This document shows, piece after piece, positions 23,427 to 34,722 of a stretch of 64,000 nt of DNA. Position numbers and translations under genes: made by a program. Each line of letters starts with the position of its first letter. Positions within the stretch are counted from its first letter, which is position 1. Source of the stretch: Litoditis marina (lineage: Eukaryota > Nematoda > Chromadorea > Rhabditida > Rhabditidae); contig OZ038434.1 of NCBI GenBank assembly GCA_964036275.1, positions 11,683,759 to 11,747,758 of the forward strand, given 5' to 3'. The notes beneath the pieces are model-generated. The model was given only the letters and a program-made list of their open reading frames with translations. It was not told the DNA's origin and did no database searches.

Positions 23427-24369
23427 ATCTGATTGGTCCGAGGTTGTTCTGAAAACTGTCCGACTCATTATGATTCATAAATATATTTCATAATAATAAT
23501 GCTTTATTGAAAAAGTGAACGGTACAATGGAAGGCGTTGTGATTTACGTGCTCAACTAATCAAACAGTAGAATTTTGCACTTTGCAAAAAATAAATAGAG
23601 GGAGGACCGGGAGATAACGTTTTATCCAAACGCTCCCCTTTAAGTTGATTGCGTCTTTAACCCGCAACCCCTAGGGATTCGTATTCGTCATAGGTATAGC
23701 CGTGAATGTTGATATATTTCTACTTTGATTTTGTTCATGTCCGGTACCCTATGCGAATGATCTTTATATTATTATTATTATAATCTACTTCTACTGCTAG
23801 AAATCCTTCAAACAATTGAAACCTGAATGAATGTCAATCGAACACATTTTGAACAGAACAGCTTTTGTGAGAATCAGTTTGGGTCAGTTATGCTGTATAT
23901 ATTAATATTACACTAATATAATTATAATTATAAATGAGTGTTGTGATGTCTGATTGAACGAGACTGGTTCGATGGGAACGCTCGCATACTTATATAGCAT
24001 TACGATTACAGCGATCGCGCGATGCAGAGTACTTTTTTAATTCGGTACGTACAAAAACAGGATCTTTTCAAAAAACCCATGATGTTTTTGAGTTCAACAA
24101 GGAACTTAGAAAGGCGTAATCACGTGTTCACCGCAATTCCTTGGCCCAGATATTTATCTTTCTCAGATGTTTACTACTTCTATAGAATATTCGGGAAGTG
24201 AGTACGTGATTTTCTAGATTATGTGACATAATGTGCTTCAGTACGTCCTGTGTTTGTGCACATACCCATTGCTCGCACGTGCCGGTGGAGGAATCCATGT
24301 TCAACAACAACATGACTGAAAACACATCACATGTCAAGTTCTATCTGAGACCCTATCGAAAAACATTCT

Positions 24370-24496
24370 GAGGTCGTATGCATGAAACATCCCCGGCCGG
24401 GTTGGGATGCTATCCCGAGCTGAATTGGCCGGCAAATAGCCGAATCGGGCTGGGGTTAGCATCCCAACTTGGCCAATGTTTCATGCATACGGCCTC
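24370..24496. mobile_element. palindromic MITE family C
   Basis: About 127 bp with inverted ends GAGGTCGTATGCATGAAACA and its inverse ...TGTTTCATGCATACGGCCTC; the inner halves are also complementary (GGATGCTATCCC, TTAGCATCCC). A left-end fragment recurs at 28949-29000. It is non-coding. Confidence 0.75.
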
Positions 24497-25999
24497 TGGT
24501 CCTCTTTTACCATATCCCAGAATACCTCTCCTCCAACATAAGATATGTATCTGTTTCTGTTCGAAGGAAGTGACAGCATAGGATTTGTAGTTTCATCTGT
24601 TTCCAGTTCAGCTTTCGAACAATGCCTACTCTAGAGGATCAAACTACAATTGCGACCAGACAGTGATAGATGTACTCAGACAGTACCCACCCGCTCTCCC
24701 TGAGCGAACCCCATACATCCCGTCGGCAACTACTGTTGTGAAATAGTGCGCAAGACAGGATACGCGAGATGAGATCGAGAGGATGTTTGAGCAATCGTAC
24801 AACGGTCTTCTCCAAGTAACTTTTTGATTTCAACTGGAATCCCACAAAGACATGGTCTTTTTTCTTGGTTATGAAGCCTCGCACTAAGAATGGAACTCGA
24901 ATTGAAGGGACAAATAGAGGTCGTACTTGGTCCTGAGGGTAATATTTATCAATTCGGATTTCTTTTTTTTCCATCTCTCTTCTTCCACGTGACCTTGCTA
25001 TTTGCTATTGAAATACATTAAATTTCAAATTACTTCAAACATATGTCATTGTAATTTTCTTCTTATATTCCGCAACGGAAATTAGTGTCTAATTCAATTA
25101 AGTCGGCGCAATCATCGATTTGATCGCCGTTTTCTATCGATAAAAATAGAAGACAACCGGACAAAGTACTCAATTTTGCCATTTCGATTCCGGTAAATTT
25201 TTCATCATACCTACAAAAAGTGTGCATAATCGCCTTTCAAAATTCGTAAACTAAGTATTTTCTGGTTTCTTGCGCGTTGGAAAATTCAGCGGGGTAAAAT
25301 GACATGTCGGACAAGCTTCAACTGCGGTCGCAAGCAGGATTATCCAGCATGCAACTTTTACTCTCCGTCTCTCAAATTGTGTGATATTTCGTCTGTATAC
25401 CGCAGATACGAGCCGTTTGAAATTATGTGGAAGAAGCATGGCAGAGTGAGATCTTGAAACCAGGCTATTTGTGAGTGCTCATCTTTGTTTGGGTACCATC
25501 AACACGTATGACATATGAGACTATTTTTGACGGATAGGACAAAAACTTGCTTGGAAAACAAGATACTTTTGCACCGAAATTGTACTCAAATTATAATCTT
25601 GGTAATCTGCATGAATATTTATAGATCTATGGACCAGCGGTGAACAAAGATAGAGAATGGCGTACTCATATCAGTTCTAACCACTACAAACTTTCTACAA
25701 ACCAAGTTGCACACACAGTTTTTAGATTGCAACCCCAACAAACAGGAAAAAAACTTGATTGATTGGATATCACTCAAAAATGTCTTCTTCTTCTGAAAAC
25801 GAGAAGAAATCTATTGGGATAGTGTCTTATATATAGTTCACGTCATTCCCACTGAGGCAGTACACTCTTAAACTTTCACATATCTATTCTATGATGCACA
25901 CTTCAATTTTCTCAAAAATTATCCTCGAAAACTCTTTGTAATCGAAAATCCGAATCCGAATGCGGAAATTCTCAATCTTTCCCAAATGATTCATTCAAC

Positions 26000-26212
26000 T
26001 TAAAGGAGACCGGAGAGCAACATGGTTTCTCGTAAAGCTGCTGTATCCTACTTTTGATTGCACGCGTTGCGTGTCGCGCGGCATTGTCATGTGAATGTCA
26101 CGCGGACTCATCAAACTAGTATACGAGTTATTTGTGATCTTGCATCTCATTACAGTTGAAAAGCAGCTTAAAACAGAACCTCTGTTCAAGTTGTGTTCCG
26201 GTCTTCTTTAAA
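26000..26212. mobile_element. TTAA-type MITE family B, copy 2
   Basis: About 213 bp with ends TTAAAGGAGACCGGAG and TTCCGGTCTTCTTTAA. It aligns along its whole length with 20892-21102, including the shared core GCGTTGCGTGTCGCGCGGCA. It lies between the divergent -SKL genes. Confidence 0.85.
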
Positions 26213-27216
26213 CCAACTTTGAGTTTCGTAATCTTACTGTAGGAGTCCCAGTAGGAATGAAAAAGACTATAGCAAGTGTATTTATTTCCCATGGGGTGCA
26301 AGGGGCACCAAATTCGGACAAAAGTACGTGTTGAATAACAAGCACATGATGTTTTCGTGTTCTGCAGAATGGTAACTAATTGGAAAGTACGAGATCCGCG
26401 AACAGTTGATATCAGTACGGTGGAAAAGGAAATAAGTTCAGGTGTAAAATTTAAAGAACCTGCACTGCTTGAAAAACCATAATTTTTATCGATGTATGTT
26501 ATTGAACGAAACACAACCTTCACTGTTATTCGTTCGATCTTGAAACTATTCACACAGTTGGGAAACCAGAATTTCTCCAAATGTACAATGAAAGTTGGCT
26601 GGTTTTCGGCGTCTGAAGCTTTTTTTGGTTCAGACAAGGAAGTGTGTTTTAATTAGATCATAGCGCCAATTTCTTCGAAAGCGACCTTCTCTTCTGACAA
26701 TTGACATGAATTAGCCTACTGTTCATAGAGTAGAACAACGAAATTAACATTGTAGTTTTTGAAAATCAAATAAGTTTCCAAAATGGCAAGCGGAATGTCT
26801 GTTAATGACAAAAAACCGGATGCACAGCTTGATAACTCACACAAAATCAGCATACTGCTTTTTACCAACACCTTGAAGTATTGAACAAGTTTTCCTCTGA
26901 ATTTTCAGTTCTTTCATGATTTTCGCTTACTCCAGAAATTCCCCTACGAATGAGGTTTGGACTACCTTCTGATCATCGCAATCGCAATCTGATGAAAACC
27001 TGCCGAATCTCACGAACATGCCAAAGTTATGATAACTTATAAACGTTACTCTCGAGGTAGTTGATAAGACTTAGTCTTGAGATGGTTGAAGATTACTAGC
27101 GCGCTTGGCTAGTCCGATAGTACTGATCTTTCATTGATTAGTGGCCTCTGCAAAATTGATACCATCGCATTAGAATCCAGTTTTCGCTCCACCCCCGTTT
27201 TGGTTCTGCACCTAGC

Positions 27217-27224
27217 TATAAAAG
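27217..27224 (+). promoter_or_regulatory. TATA box upstream of the plus-strand -SKL gene
   Basis: TATAAAAG in a GC-richer context (CTAGCTATAAAAGGAGAA), 271 bp before the ATG at 27488. If used, transcription would start near 27245 and the 5' untranslated region would be spliced at the acceptor ending at 27469. Confidence 0.5.
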
Positions 27225-27487
27225 GAGAACCGTCTCTGCAAACAACTCGTATTTCTGCAAAATAGAACGTTTTGGCTTAGTTTGCATGGCAATTTCAGCG
27301 TTTTCAATAAACTTAATGATTTAATTTTTTTCGAATTCTGTGTTGATTTTGTTCTCATTCTCACACTGTCACTGAAGTTTCTCATCATTTTTCTCATCAG
27401 TTCCAGAGATTATTTAACTTAGAAAACATTTTCAAACAAGACGAAAGTTTCTTATATTTTCATTTACAGAAAATCAGTCGTTTTACA

Positions 27488-27985
27488 ATGTCGTCTCCAG
27501 TCGCCAACCCTTCTACTCTCATTATAAACCCTAATCCCAATGTGGATGACATCAGAGGGTACATGGGAGGTAGGTCACGTCACATCTCACTCTTATTCAA
27601 ATCCACAATGATTCATATTAGTCATATTCAGGAAAAAACCCGACTCTCAGTTCCTACCCTGAGTTTCAACATACTTTTCCTCCACTCTCTCATGTATGAA
27701 CGAAATAGTGCGCAAATCGAGAGACGACGGTTGCGATCAAGCTGTTGGGATATTCCAGAGTACGTACTATGATGCATTCTAAAACTCTTAGTGTTTAGCA
27801 AAAAATGGCATTATTCCCCGAAGTCCGTCAGTTCAATAAAGTTTTTTCCAGTTCATCCTATAAGTGATGTCGAGCTATTGGCGGACGAACCAACCCTGCC
27901 GTATTCCCCTCCCAAGGTCCTCCGCAGACCCCTTGCCCAATTGAGACCAATTTCGACTATGTTTAAAGGCAGAAGCAAACTGTGA
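27488..27985 (+). CDS. small -SKL family protein, member 1 (71 aa)
   Basis: Two exons, 27488-27569 and 27852-27985, are joined in phase 1 (82+134 nt). The N-terminus is MSSPVANPSTL, then VDDIRGYMG at the exon edge, then a proline/arginine-rich half (LPYSPPKVLRRPLAQLR) ending KGRSKL. It is the clear paralog of the minus-strand gene at 22832-23426, with the same intron position and phase. An intermediate exon-like segment at about 27632-27694 is not needed and breaks the phase if included. The terminal R-S-K-L fits the PTS1 peroxisomal targeting consensus. Function is unknown. The spliced leader or 5' exon would join at the acceptor 18 nt upstream of the ATG. Confidence 0.75.
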
Positions 27986-28113
27986 TAACTTTTCTACTTT
28001 CATCCTTTTCCATCTCAATGGAACAGACTTAGGCTACACAGCTTCTCCCACGGGTTGACACGGGTTCGCTTTTTGTTTTTGTCTGACATTTTGTTCTGTG
28101 GATAACGATTCAC

Positions 28114-28119
28114 AATAAA
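28114..28119 (+). terminator. poly(A) signal AATAAA
   Basis: AATAAA 129 nt after the stop codon of the plus-strand -SKL gene. Confidence 0.55.
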
Positions 28120-29197
28120 AGTTTTGAACTTCACCCTTCTGTTATTTGATGCTATGAACAAGCTGACAAAACTTTTTGGGGTTTCCTTCTGAAAAGGAAC
28201 TCAATGGGTATAGTGAGTCATGTCGATTATTTATCGGTCACGAGAAACTTCTGTTTTAATTCCTCGTGGAAACACACCTAATAATTGGAGACATTGGACT
28301 GGTTGAGACATCGAACAAACTGAGCGGTAAAAAAACTATATTTCAAACTTTTTTGTCGTTTTTTTTGTGCTTCACTACTACTGCTGAAGACTGGGCCAAT
28401 GAAATAGAAAAATATCACGTATGTCAACCTTCTATTACGCTGGATTTACTAGTTTTACATGTAAAACCATCACCAATACTTCTCATTGTTCGAAATGGAC
28501 TGTGGCTTACCCTGTTTGTGTCTCATGTATAGCATATTGCTAACTTTGACTAGTTTGACCATTGATTGCGTGCAACTTGCCATGATTGAACGGTTTTTCG
28601 AGGTTCTCTCCGAACTTAATATAAAGGGATCGTACCTTTTTAATTTGATTATTTTGATTATCAGGGGACACATAGAAACAAAAAAGAGCAAAATTATCAG
28701 AATTAGTGAAAATTCCCGAGAGAAGTACGGCAATAACGCGTAAGCAACAGCACGTACTACATTTTCATGTAGACGCGCCAGTACAATACAAAAACAGTAT
28801 CTTGAGTTTTGATGTTTTTTATTCGATCAAAATTGTAGAAAAACGCTTCTTTTAATACCGCATAGCAAGTAACAAGTCTTATTATAGTACCACTTCTAAT
28901 CATCTCCAATATGGAAAGCCACGTGTTTCGTCGTGAATAGACTATTCTGAGCCCGAATGCATTAAACATCCCAGGCCGGGTTGGGATGTTATCCCGAGCT
29001 TCCTCTTTGCCAGGAACTACACAAAGTTATATCTTCTAATGAGGTGAAATTTAAAAGTTTAGTACCAGAACTATCGCGATTCTGGTGTTCGATGCGCTGA
29101 CTAAACGCAATCAGAGAAAGATTTTGTTGTGGTTTGCAGAAAGATTTTGTTGCCGTTTGCCGAGGCGCGTCGTCAAAACTATTGATACAAATTTGTG
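28120..29197. other. intergenic with MITE fragment
   Basis: No supported gene. A left-end fragment of MITE family C lies at 28949-29000 (shared core CAGGCCGGGTTGGGATG). The rest is AT-rich upstream sequence of the secreted-protein gene. Confidence 0.5.
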
Positions 29198-29205
29198 TAT
29201 AAAAG
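29198..29205 (+). promoter_or_regulatory. TATA box of the six-cysteine secreted protein gene
   Basis: TATAAAAG lies 35 bp before the ATG at 29233, which implies a transcript start a few bases before the start codon. This is the only gene in the window with an obvious core promoter next to its ATG and no splice acceptor between. Confidence 0.6.
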
Positions 29206-29232
29206 TGCGATGGCAGTTTGTTTCTCCAAACA

Positions 29233-32200
29233 ATGCGTGTCCTTTGTCTCCTCCTCGCTTTGGTTGGGCTCTCTCTGGCTCAAGAATATGGGGCCCAAGA
29301 CCCAGTGGGACCCCAGTACCCAGCCTACCCACCAGTACATCAGGTACATTTCTATTTCTTTATATGCACGTGGTAGACGTGCAATACCTCAGCCCGATGG
29401 TAGTAAACTTATTAGCTTCTAGTGGTTAGTGAATGAGAAAAAGGGATTGTTTAATGTTGAGTGCATGTTCTGATATTCACGCTCATTTGACCTAATGAGA
29501 TCACCTTATGAAGCTTACGTTTTTCATCACCCAGTAATTAAAGTCGATCAATTGATATACTACGACTGTCACCGTTTTCCAATAGTTCATCAACCTCCTT
29601 CTCATGAGAATAGCTTATAATTTGATTATTTCAGGTGCCTATCTACGCTCGGGATCCCCATTATCGACGATCTCCATCTTTTTCTTCCAGAAAGTCCGCT
29701 TCTGATGAAGGTAGTGAGTATTTGTTTACTTGATATGTCCGAGTTTTTCTCAGAACTAACATCATCGTCTAGGAAGTACACGTCGTTTTTTGTATTGCAT
29801 AACTTGAATGCGGTAGGTGTGGTCTCTTCAACGTAAGCATTTCGTTACCTTGTACCACTAACCGATTCTTTTACAAATAAACATTTGAGTTTTTTTCTGA
29901 AGAACCACATTTTTCGTTTTAGAATGTAACTGCAATCACATAAAGCCTTCGAAGTCCGTTAACATCGAAGCACCACTCCTTATGACTAAAGCTAAGATTC
30001 AGTGAGTTTTGCCGAATAGGTTTCTCATTGTTCAAACCGAATGCTGGCAACTTTTCACTTTCTACATTTTCATCAGCATCAGACACTAGTTTACCATTAT
30101 TGGTCAGTTTTTGTTCTACAGGTTTGTGACATTATATCGTTATACCGAAACCAAAGCGCACAACATGATTTTAAAGCGTGATGTGAGTGTGTGTATTGGT
30201 GTGTTCTCACGTTTTATGTCATAACTCAGCTGACTTCTTTACGTGACTTTCCCACCATGCCAGCAATGTTTGACAAAAAACAGAAGTTCAAGTTTATCAC
30301 TGTCAGGTACCGAGACAATCGATGCAGAGCCATAATAAGGTGTCCTTTCAATTCTGAAACGAACGGTACATCGTATTGGATGGTATTCCAGAAATCAAAA
30401 TCCGAAACCACCACTGACGATGAGGTGAGTGACCCAAGACTTATAAAACTGCCTCAACTTTGTCTCTTTTTCGAAATCATTCCATCATTCGTCAACTTTC
30501 AGTTTTATGCAGTAGATGCTCTTTTCTAATATACTGTATGCAATCACCTCACGAACCCCCTGAATTCGGAATTCGAAAATTCACAACTGACCAAAAATAG
30601 AAGAAAAGATGAAATCTGTAAGGCTAGCGGCCTACAAGGCGATTATTTCACACTTCGAAATTACTTTTTCTATTATACATTCTCTTATAGGTTATCACTC
30701 AAGGAGCTGCCGTATCAGCTGAAGCGGAATGCGTGGACGGCAGGTGAGAACAGACTTCAGTCTCCATATTTCTAACGAAGACAGCAAACGACAAATATTC
30801 GATCGGGCGATAGTGGTCAAACGATCTCTAACATTTTCCTGCCAATTGGCAAGCGACTTTCGTAGCGGCTTCAACGAGAGAGTGTGCAGGTCACCGACAC
30901 GCAAACGTCTGCGGCCTCCTTGACCTGCATGCTCTCTCGCCTTTATAGCTGGCCAATCGCAGAAAATTGGCGCTAATCGTTCTGAGACGTCTTGTTATAC
31001 TACTTTGTAATACCAATGTCAGCAACCTGCATTTTGTTCACCGGCACAAATTCGAATATTTGAAATAATTTATATCGCCGAGAAACAACAACGACAATGG
31101 AAAACGTTGTCTCCTGCCGCACAAATTGTCCGACTCAACTTTCTGTGTTCCATGAGCTCTGAGCTGCAGTTGTAGTCGGTTTTCGAATGTGGAGTACGTT
31201 GTGAAAACTATGAACACGGTAGAAACGGACTAACACAAATGGTTTTAACATGAAAATGTATTATTTATCTTCCAAAACACATCCATAACATTGTTTTTTG
31301 CAGTTGGAAAACTAGAAACCAGTTTGGAGTCCGTTCCAGCTTCAAGAGGGTGACTTGTCTTTCGGAGTAAGTCTGTATTCGTGTAGTTCGATATTCGATA
31401 TTTGATAATCGATATTCTGATATTCGGTGGAATCCGGTATAGTGAACTTATTCGATAGTGTGCGAAAAAACATCTTATTCTTGCCAATATTACTACAGAT
31501 TTTCTCAATAAATTCAAGTCTCATGAGTTGAAAGTAAATGATGTGGACAGTTTCTTCTCCACCTGGTTTGATATGTGTTCGTGTCAATTTTTGAGCTACT
31601 ACCAAATGTGACATGATACTTGTTCATCAAACTATCTCATTCAATACATTTTGAGCGATTCGGTACCGTGGGAAAACTAAAAACGCATTACGAATTTCGA
31701 TATTCCTTAAAATATACTGTTTCAGACCTGAGGTACCCGTAGTAACTGCTCAGGTATGTTCGTGTCTCTTTCGTTCCCTATGTATCGGTTTCCTAATACA
31801 AGTGAAAATAAAACAAACCATTACATGCACTAGTGAGAGCACATTGAGAATCAGGAATTGTTGCTCAGCTTTATTCGTTACCGTGTTGTAAGTTAGAATA
31901 GAATAAAATATTTTATCGAAATCGTGAATCAGTTTATTTATTCAGCAAGTTACCGGGTTTACAGATTTTACCCTGCTCAATCCCTAGCAATACTGACTGT
32001 GATAGCGTAAACGTTTCTGATGTTGAATCAGAGGATATCAGATATTCAATAATTTCAGAAGACTGCAGCGGCAACTAAGATGGGAACAAAAAGCGCCAAG
32101 AGCACGGGATTACTAAGGTGAATATGTGGAATAGAACGAGCCAAAAATGCAATCCTACATAATCTTAATCAAGCATCGACAGAAAACTAAAAAAGTTGTA

Positions 32201-32356
32201 AGCGTTCTGGATATATTTTGTACGTTTATCGATTTCTTACGTGCCATTGAAATCTAAAAGTCAATGCCGTCTTAGTTTGATACCTGAACAAGTTATCGTA
32301 TTCATTACAGAACTCAGGCTGCCGGTGGATTGTTCGGAAAAGTTAAGAAAAACTGA
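29233..32356 (+). CDS. secreted protein with six cysteines, C6-domain-like (256 aa)
   Basis: Ten exons join in phase: 29233-29343, 29635-29710, 29923-30001, 30122-30182, 30230-30424, 30691-30743, 31304-31366, 31726-31753, 32059-32117 and 32311-32356. Residues 1-16 are a signal peptide (MRVLCLLLALVGLSLA). A proline/tyrosine-rich linker leads to a domain with exactly six cysteines: CNC at 64/66, CRAIIRC at 141/147, EC at 188 and VTC at 210. The CxC start and the late C-x-D-G-x-W ... V-T-C end resemble the nematode C6 domain (Pfam C6), whose function is unknown. That match is inference, and the middle is longer than I expect. The tail is basic (TKMGTKSAKSTGLLR) and ends GKVKKN. A cuticle-associated or other extracellular role is likely. 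Confidence 0.8.
30875..30939. repeat. inverted repeat in intron of the secreted protein gene
   Basis: CGAGAGAGTGTGCAGGTCA (30875-30893) and its near-complement TGACCTGCATGCTCTCTCG (30921-30939) flank a 27-bp GC-rich loop. It could be a small hairpin or a transposon remnant. Confidence 0.55.
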
Positions 32357-32371
32357 AACTAGAGATCATGG

Positions 32372-32377
32372 AATAAA
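32372..32377 (+). terminator. poly(A) signal AATAAA
   Basis: AATAAA 16 nt after the stop codon of the six-cysteine secreted protein. Confidence 0.6.
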
Positions 32378-32420
32378 GTTCAGTATTCATTTACTCTGTT
32401 TTTATATGAACGGGTCTATG

Positions 32421-33705
32421 GCTGTTGGTAACCGTTTCCCTTGGTTGTCTCTCTTAATTGGTGGTCACCAACCGCCGCACTATGGTCACCAACCGCCGAA
32501 CTCATGAATTGCAGGTTTACCAACCGCCGTAGTATGGTCACCAACCGCCGCACTTGTTAATTGCTGAGCAGTTTACTGCCACATCTATAGAATAAATGTC
32601 AAACATGAGAAAAATAACACGTTTATTTGCAGGATAATCGAAATTCGAATGTTATAGACAAAACAGAAACAGAAACAGTTTTTTTTTAAACAAAATGGGT
32701 AACGAGTGGAAACAAGACTAAAAAGATTTCAACAAACATTTACATATGAGCAAAATCACTTTTTGTGTTATTTTCGGGTGGCATGTTGGTCTGAAGAGCG
32801 AATAGCTCACCTACTCCCATACTTTCCTGGGCAACGCCTTATTTGCATTCTTTTCAATACGAACTTCGAAAAGGAAAACGGAAAGATGCGAAAGCTATGG
32901 TTCAATTGCGGTAGTTCGATTCTGCTAAAATTGAATCCAGGAACTCCTCTTAATTCTTAATTGACTCTATTATCTCTAATGAGTGAAGAAAAACTGAAGT
33001 GAATTTAAGAACTCTTACATTACTCTATCTCGTATAATGATAGCAATCCTAGTTTTTGATAGGGGGAATGATGTGGAAAACTACAGAAGAAAGTTGTGCG
33101 AGATTTACACTAACTTAGCGAGAGTACGGTTAGAATCGATAGTTGGTGGGGGGTTGATCCATGATATGAATGATGTGCTAGGTTTTGTTCAATTACGTAT
33201 CGCTTAGCCCCGCTCACTAACTAGTTGGCTTTTGTCAAATTAAGCACTACACACCAATTTCACACCTGATACTTGTTGCAATGTCGCCCTGTGACACAAG
33301 TTAATTGGCACATTAAGTGGACTATGAAAGTTGTGCACGGGTGATAGAATACGCTTAGAAATAGAGAATAGAACGTGTTACTGGGCCAATACCCAGAAAA
33401 TATTTCAATAAACAAAGAAAAAGTATTGAAAACAGTGTGAACATAACTTTTGCGAAATGACTCTATATGAAATGAATGTGTGGCAAACGTGTTTTTTGAC
33501 ACTGAAAATTAGGTCGTGTTTAAATGGAACAAACTCAGTTTCATCTGTCATTAACTGTGGCGGTTGGTGACCATCGCCTAGCGAGCTTTTTCGATGACCT
33601 TTCTCAATTTGCGAAGTGCGGCGGTTGGTAACCACTCAAAATACTGAGCCTGAGATGACCATTTATTTTCCCACGGCCTCTTTCGACGACCAGGTTACCA
33701 ACAGC
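32421..33705. mobile_element. 1.28-kb inverted-repeat element, non-autonomous
   Basis: The ends are inverse copies: GCTGTTGGTAACC at 32421 and GGTTACCAACAGC ending at 33705. Just inside each end lie repeated GGTCACCAACCGCCGCAC units, three or four on the left (about 32461-32552) and inverse copies on the right (about 33548-33640). The interior has two open frames of about 80 codons without recognisable domains. This fits a non-autonomous DNA transposon with subterminal repeats. Confidence 0.6.
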
Positions 33706-33955
33706 TGAGCTCCCCTATAATTGGTCTCCTGCGCCAGTACAGTACAGTGAAACTTTCATAAGACGAGAATGTTAATAACCTTTGTTTATATTCGGTTCAA
33801 AGGACTTATCAGTCCCCATTTGGGACAAAGGGGGAACCAATAATAGTAGCCAGTTGGCTGATGCTGATGAAAGTGTATGAACGATCACAAAACAAATTTA
33901 TTTTCTTTATTTCACGAGTTTTCATTATTTTCGGGAAACACAAAATGGAGAATAT

Positions 33956-34721
33956 CTATAGTTTGCTTTTCTTTCTGTCCATTTCATCGAATGAGGCCAG
34001 TCTCTCGAGAGCCAATGAGCATGGATGTCTTTGGGATTCTCGTTGGTAGGAAGGGGCTCGGCGGTCGAAGCAGTGCCCATCAATGGTGGGGGTCGATTTA
34101 ACTGGAACTGGGAGGATTAGATGAATTGTAGATGATGTTAGCCGAGAGAGAGAGAGAGAAAGATACACATAGATAGAGAGAAATGAGAGACAGCAGGAAA
34201 CAGAGAGGGAAACCGAAAAAAAAGAGAAAATAGAGTTACCAACGTTACAGTATCAATATGGGAGGGATTCAAGAGTTTTGCATTCTTTCGCAACAACCAT
34301 TTCGCACGGGACTTTCGAATCATTTTGCATTTATTTTGTATTCACTTTTGAACTCACTTACGATTTCAATAAACTATTCTATTCTATTCTATTCTATTCT
34401 ATTCTATTCTAGAGTGAGCGTTTTTTTTAATCATGGTATAACCGAGACATTTTCACTCCGCTCTAGCTGCGCTAGCCGTTTCATTACGTGCCTCGCAGGC
34501 ATATTACGGCAGAGACAAAAACGTTCTATTTTTCATTCATCTTGTTCATCTTCTCGCATTTGTTGTTTATAGACGCTGCTATAACATGAACAAAGACTAT
34601 TTATAGCGAAACTTGAAAATTGAGAAAACAACCGCGTACCTGTGTTGAACCCACGAATATCGTCAATTTGACCGATAGTTTCAGTGTTCTTCAAAACTTC
34701 CAATTTATTGGGAAACGGCAT
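33956..34721 (-). CDS. small -SKL family protein, member 3 (75 aa, divergent)
   Basis: Two exons, 34721-34640 and 34101-33956, are joined in phase 1. Exon 1 is 82 nt, the same length as in member 1, and ends in IDDIRGFNT at the intron, matching VDDIRGYMG of the other members. Exon 2 diverges in the middle (FDRRAPSYQRES) but ends MDRKKSKL, again K-S-K-L at the C-terminus. The shared exon length, intron phase, DDIRG motif and terminus argue for homology although overall identity is low. The intron contains a GA microsatellite near 34143-34160 and a TTCTA pentamer run at 34376-34411. A TTTAAG acceptor lies 1 nt upstream of the ATG. Function is unknown; a peroxisomal matrix location is inferred from the tail. 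Confidence 0.6.
34376..34411. repeat. pentanucleotide microsatellite (ATTCT)n
   Basis: Seven tandem ATTCT units in the intron of -SKL member 3. Confidence 0.9.
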
Positions 34722-34722
34722 T

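Larger units (their letters stand above)
23449..27216. other. spacer between divergent -SKL paralogs
   Basis: About 3.8 kb separating the minus-strand and plus-strand -SKL genes, so it should hold both promoters. TATATAAG occurs on the minus strand near 23989-23996. It contains MITEs at 24370-24496 and 26000-26212. Open frames on the minus strand at 24639-24974 (111 codons) and 25251-25439 have protein-like composition but no supported splice structure. A 169-codon minus frame at 26128-26637 overlaps the MITE. Confidence 0.45.

Noticed and set aside
24639..24974. 111-codon open frame on the minus strand with protein-like composition
   Set aside because: No convincing splice partners, start context or family; it lies in a repeat-bearing spacer.
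26128..26637. 169-codon open frame on the minus strand, the longest unexplained frame upstream of the -SKL gene
   Set aside because: Its last part runs into the 26000-26212 MITE and no domain is recognisable, so it is probably chance plus repeat.
27626..27700. Extra middle exon in -SKL member 1 (GKNPTLSSYPEF...)
   Set aside because: Including it breaks the reading phase, and the paralog at 22832-23426 lacks it; direct joining of the outer exons restores homology.
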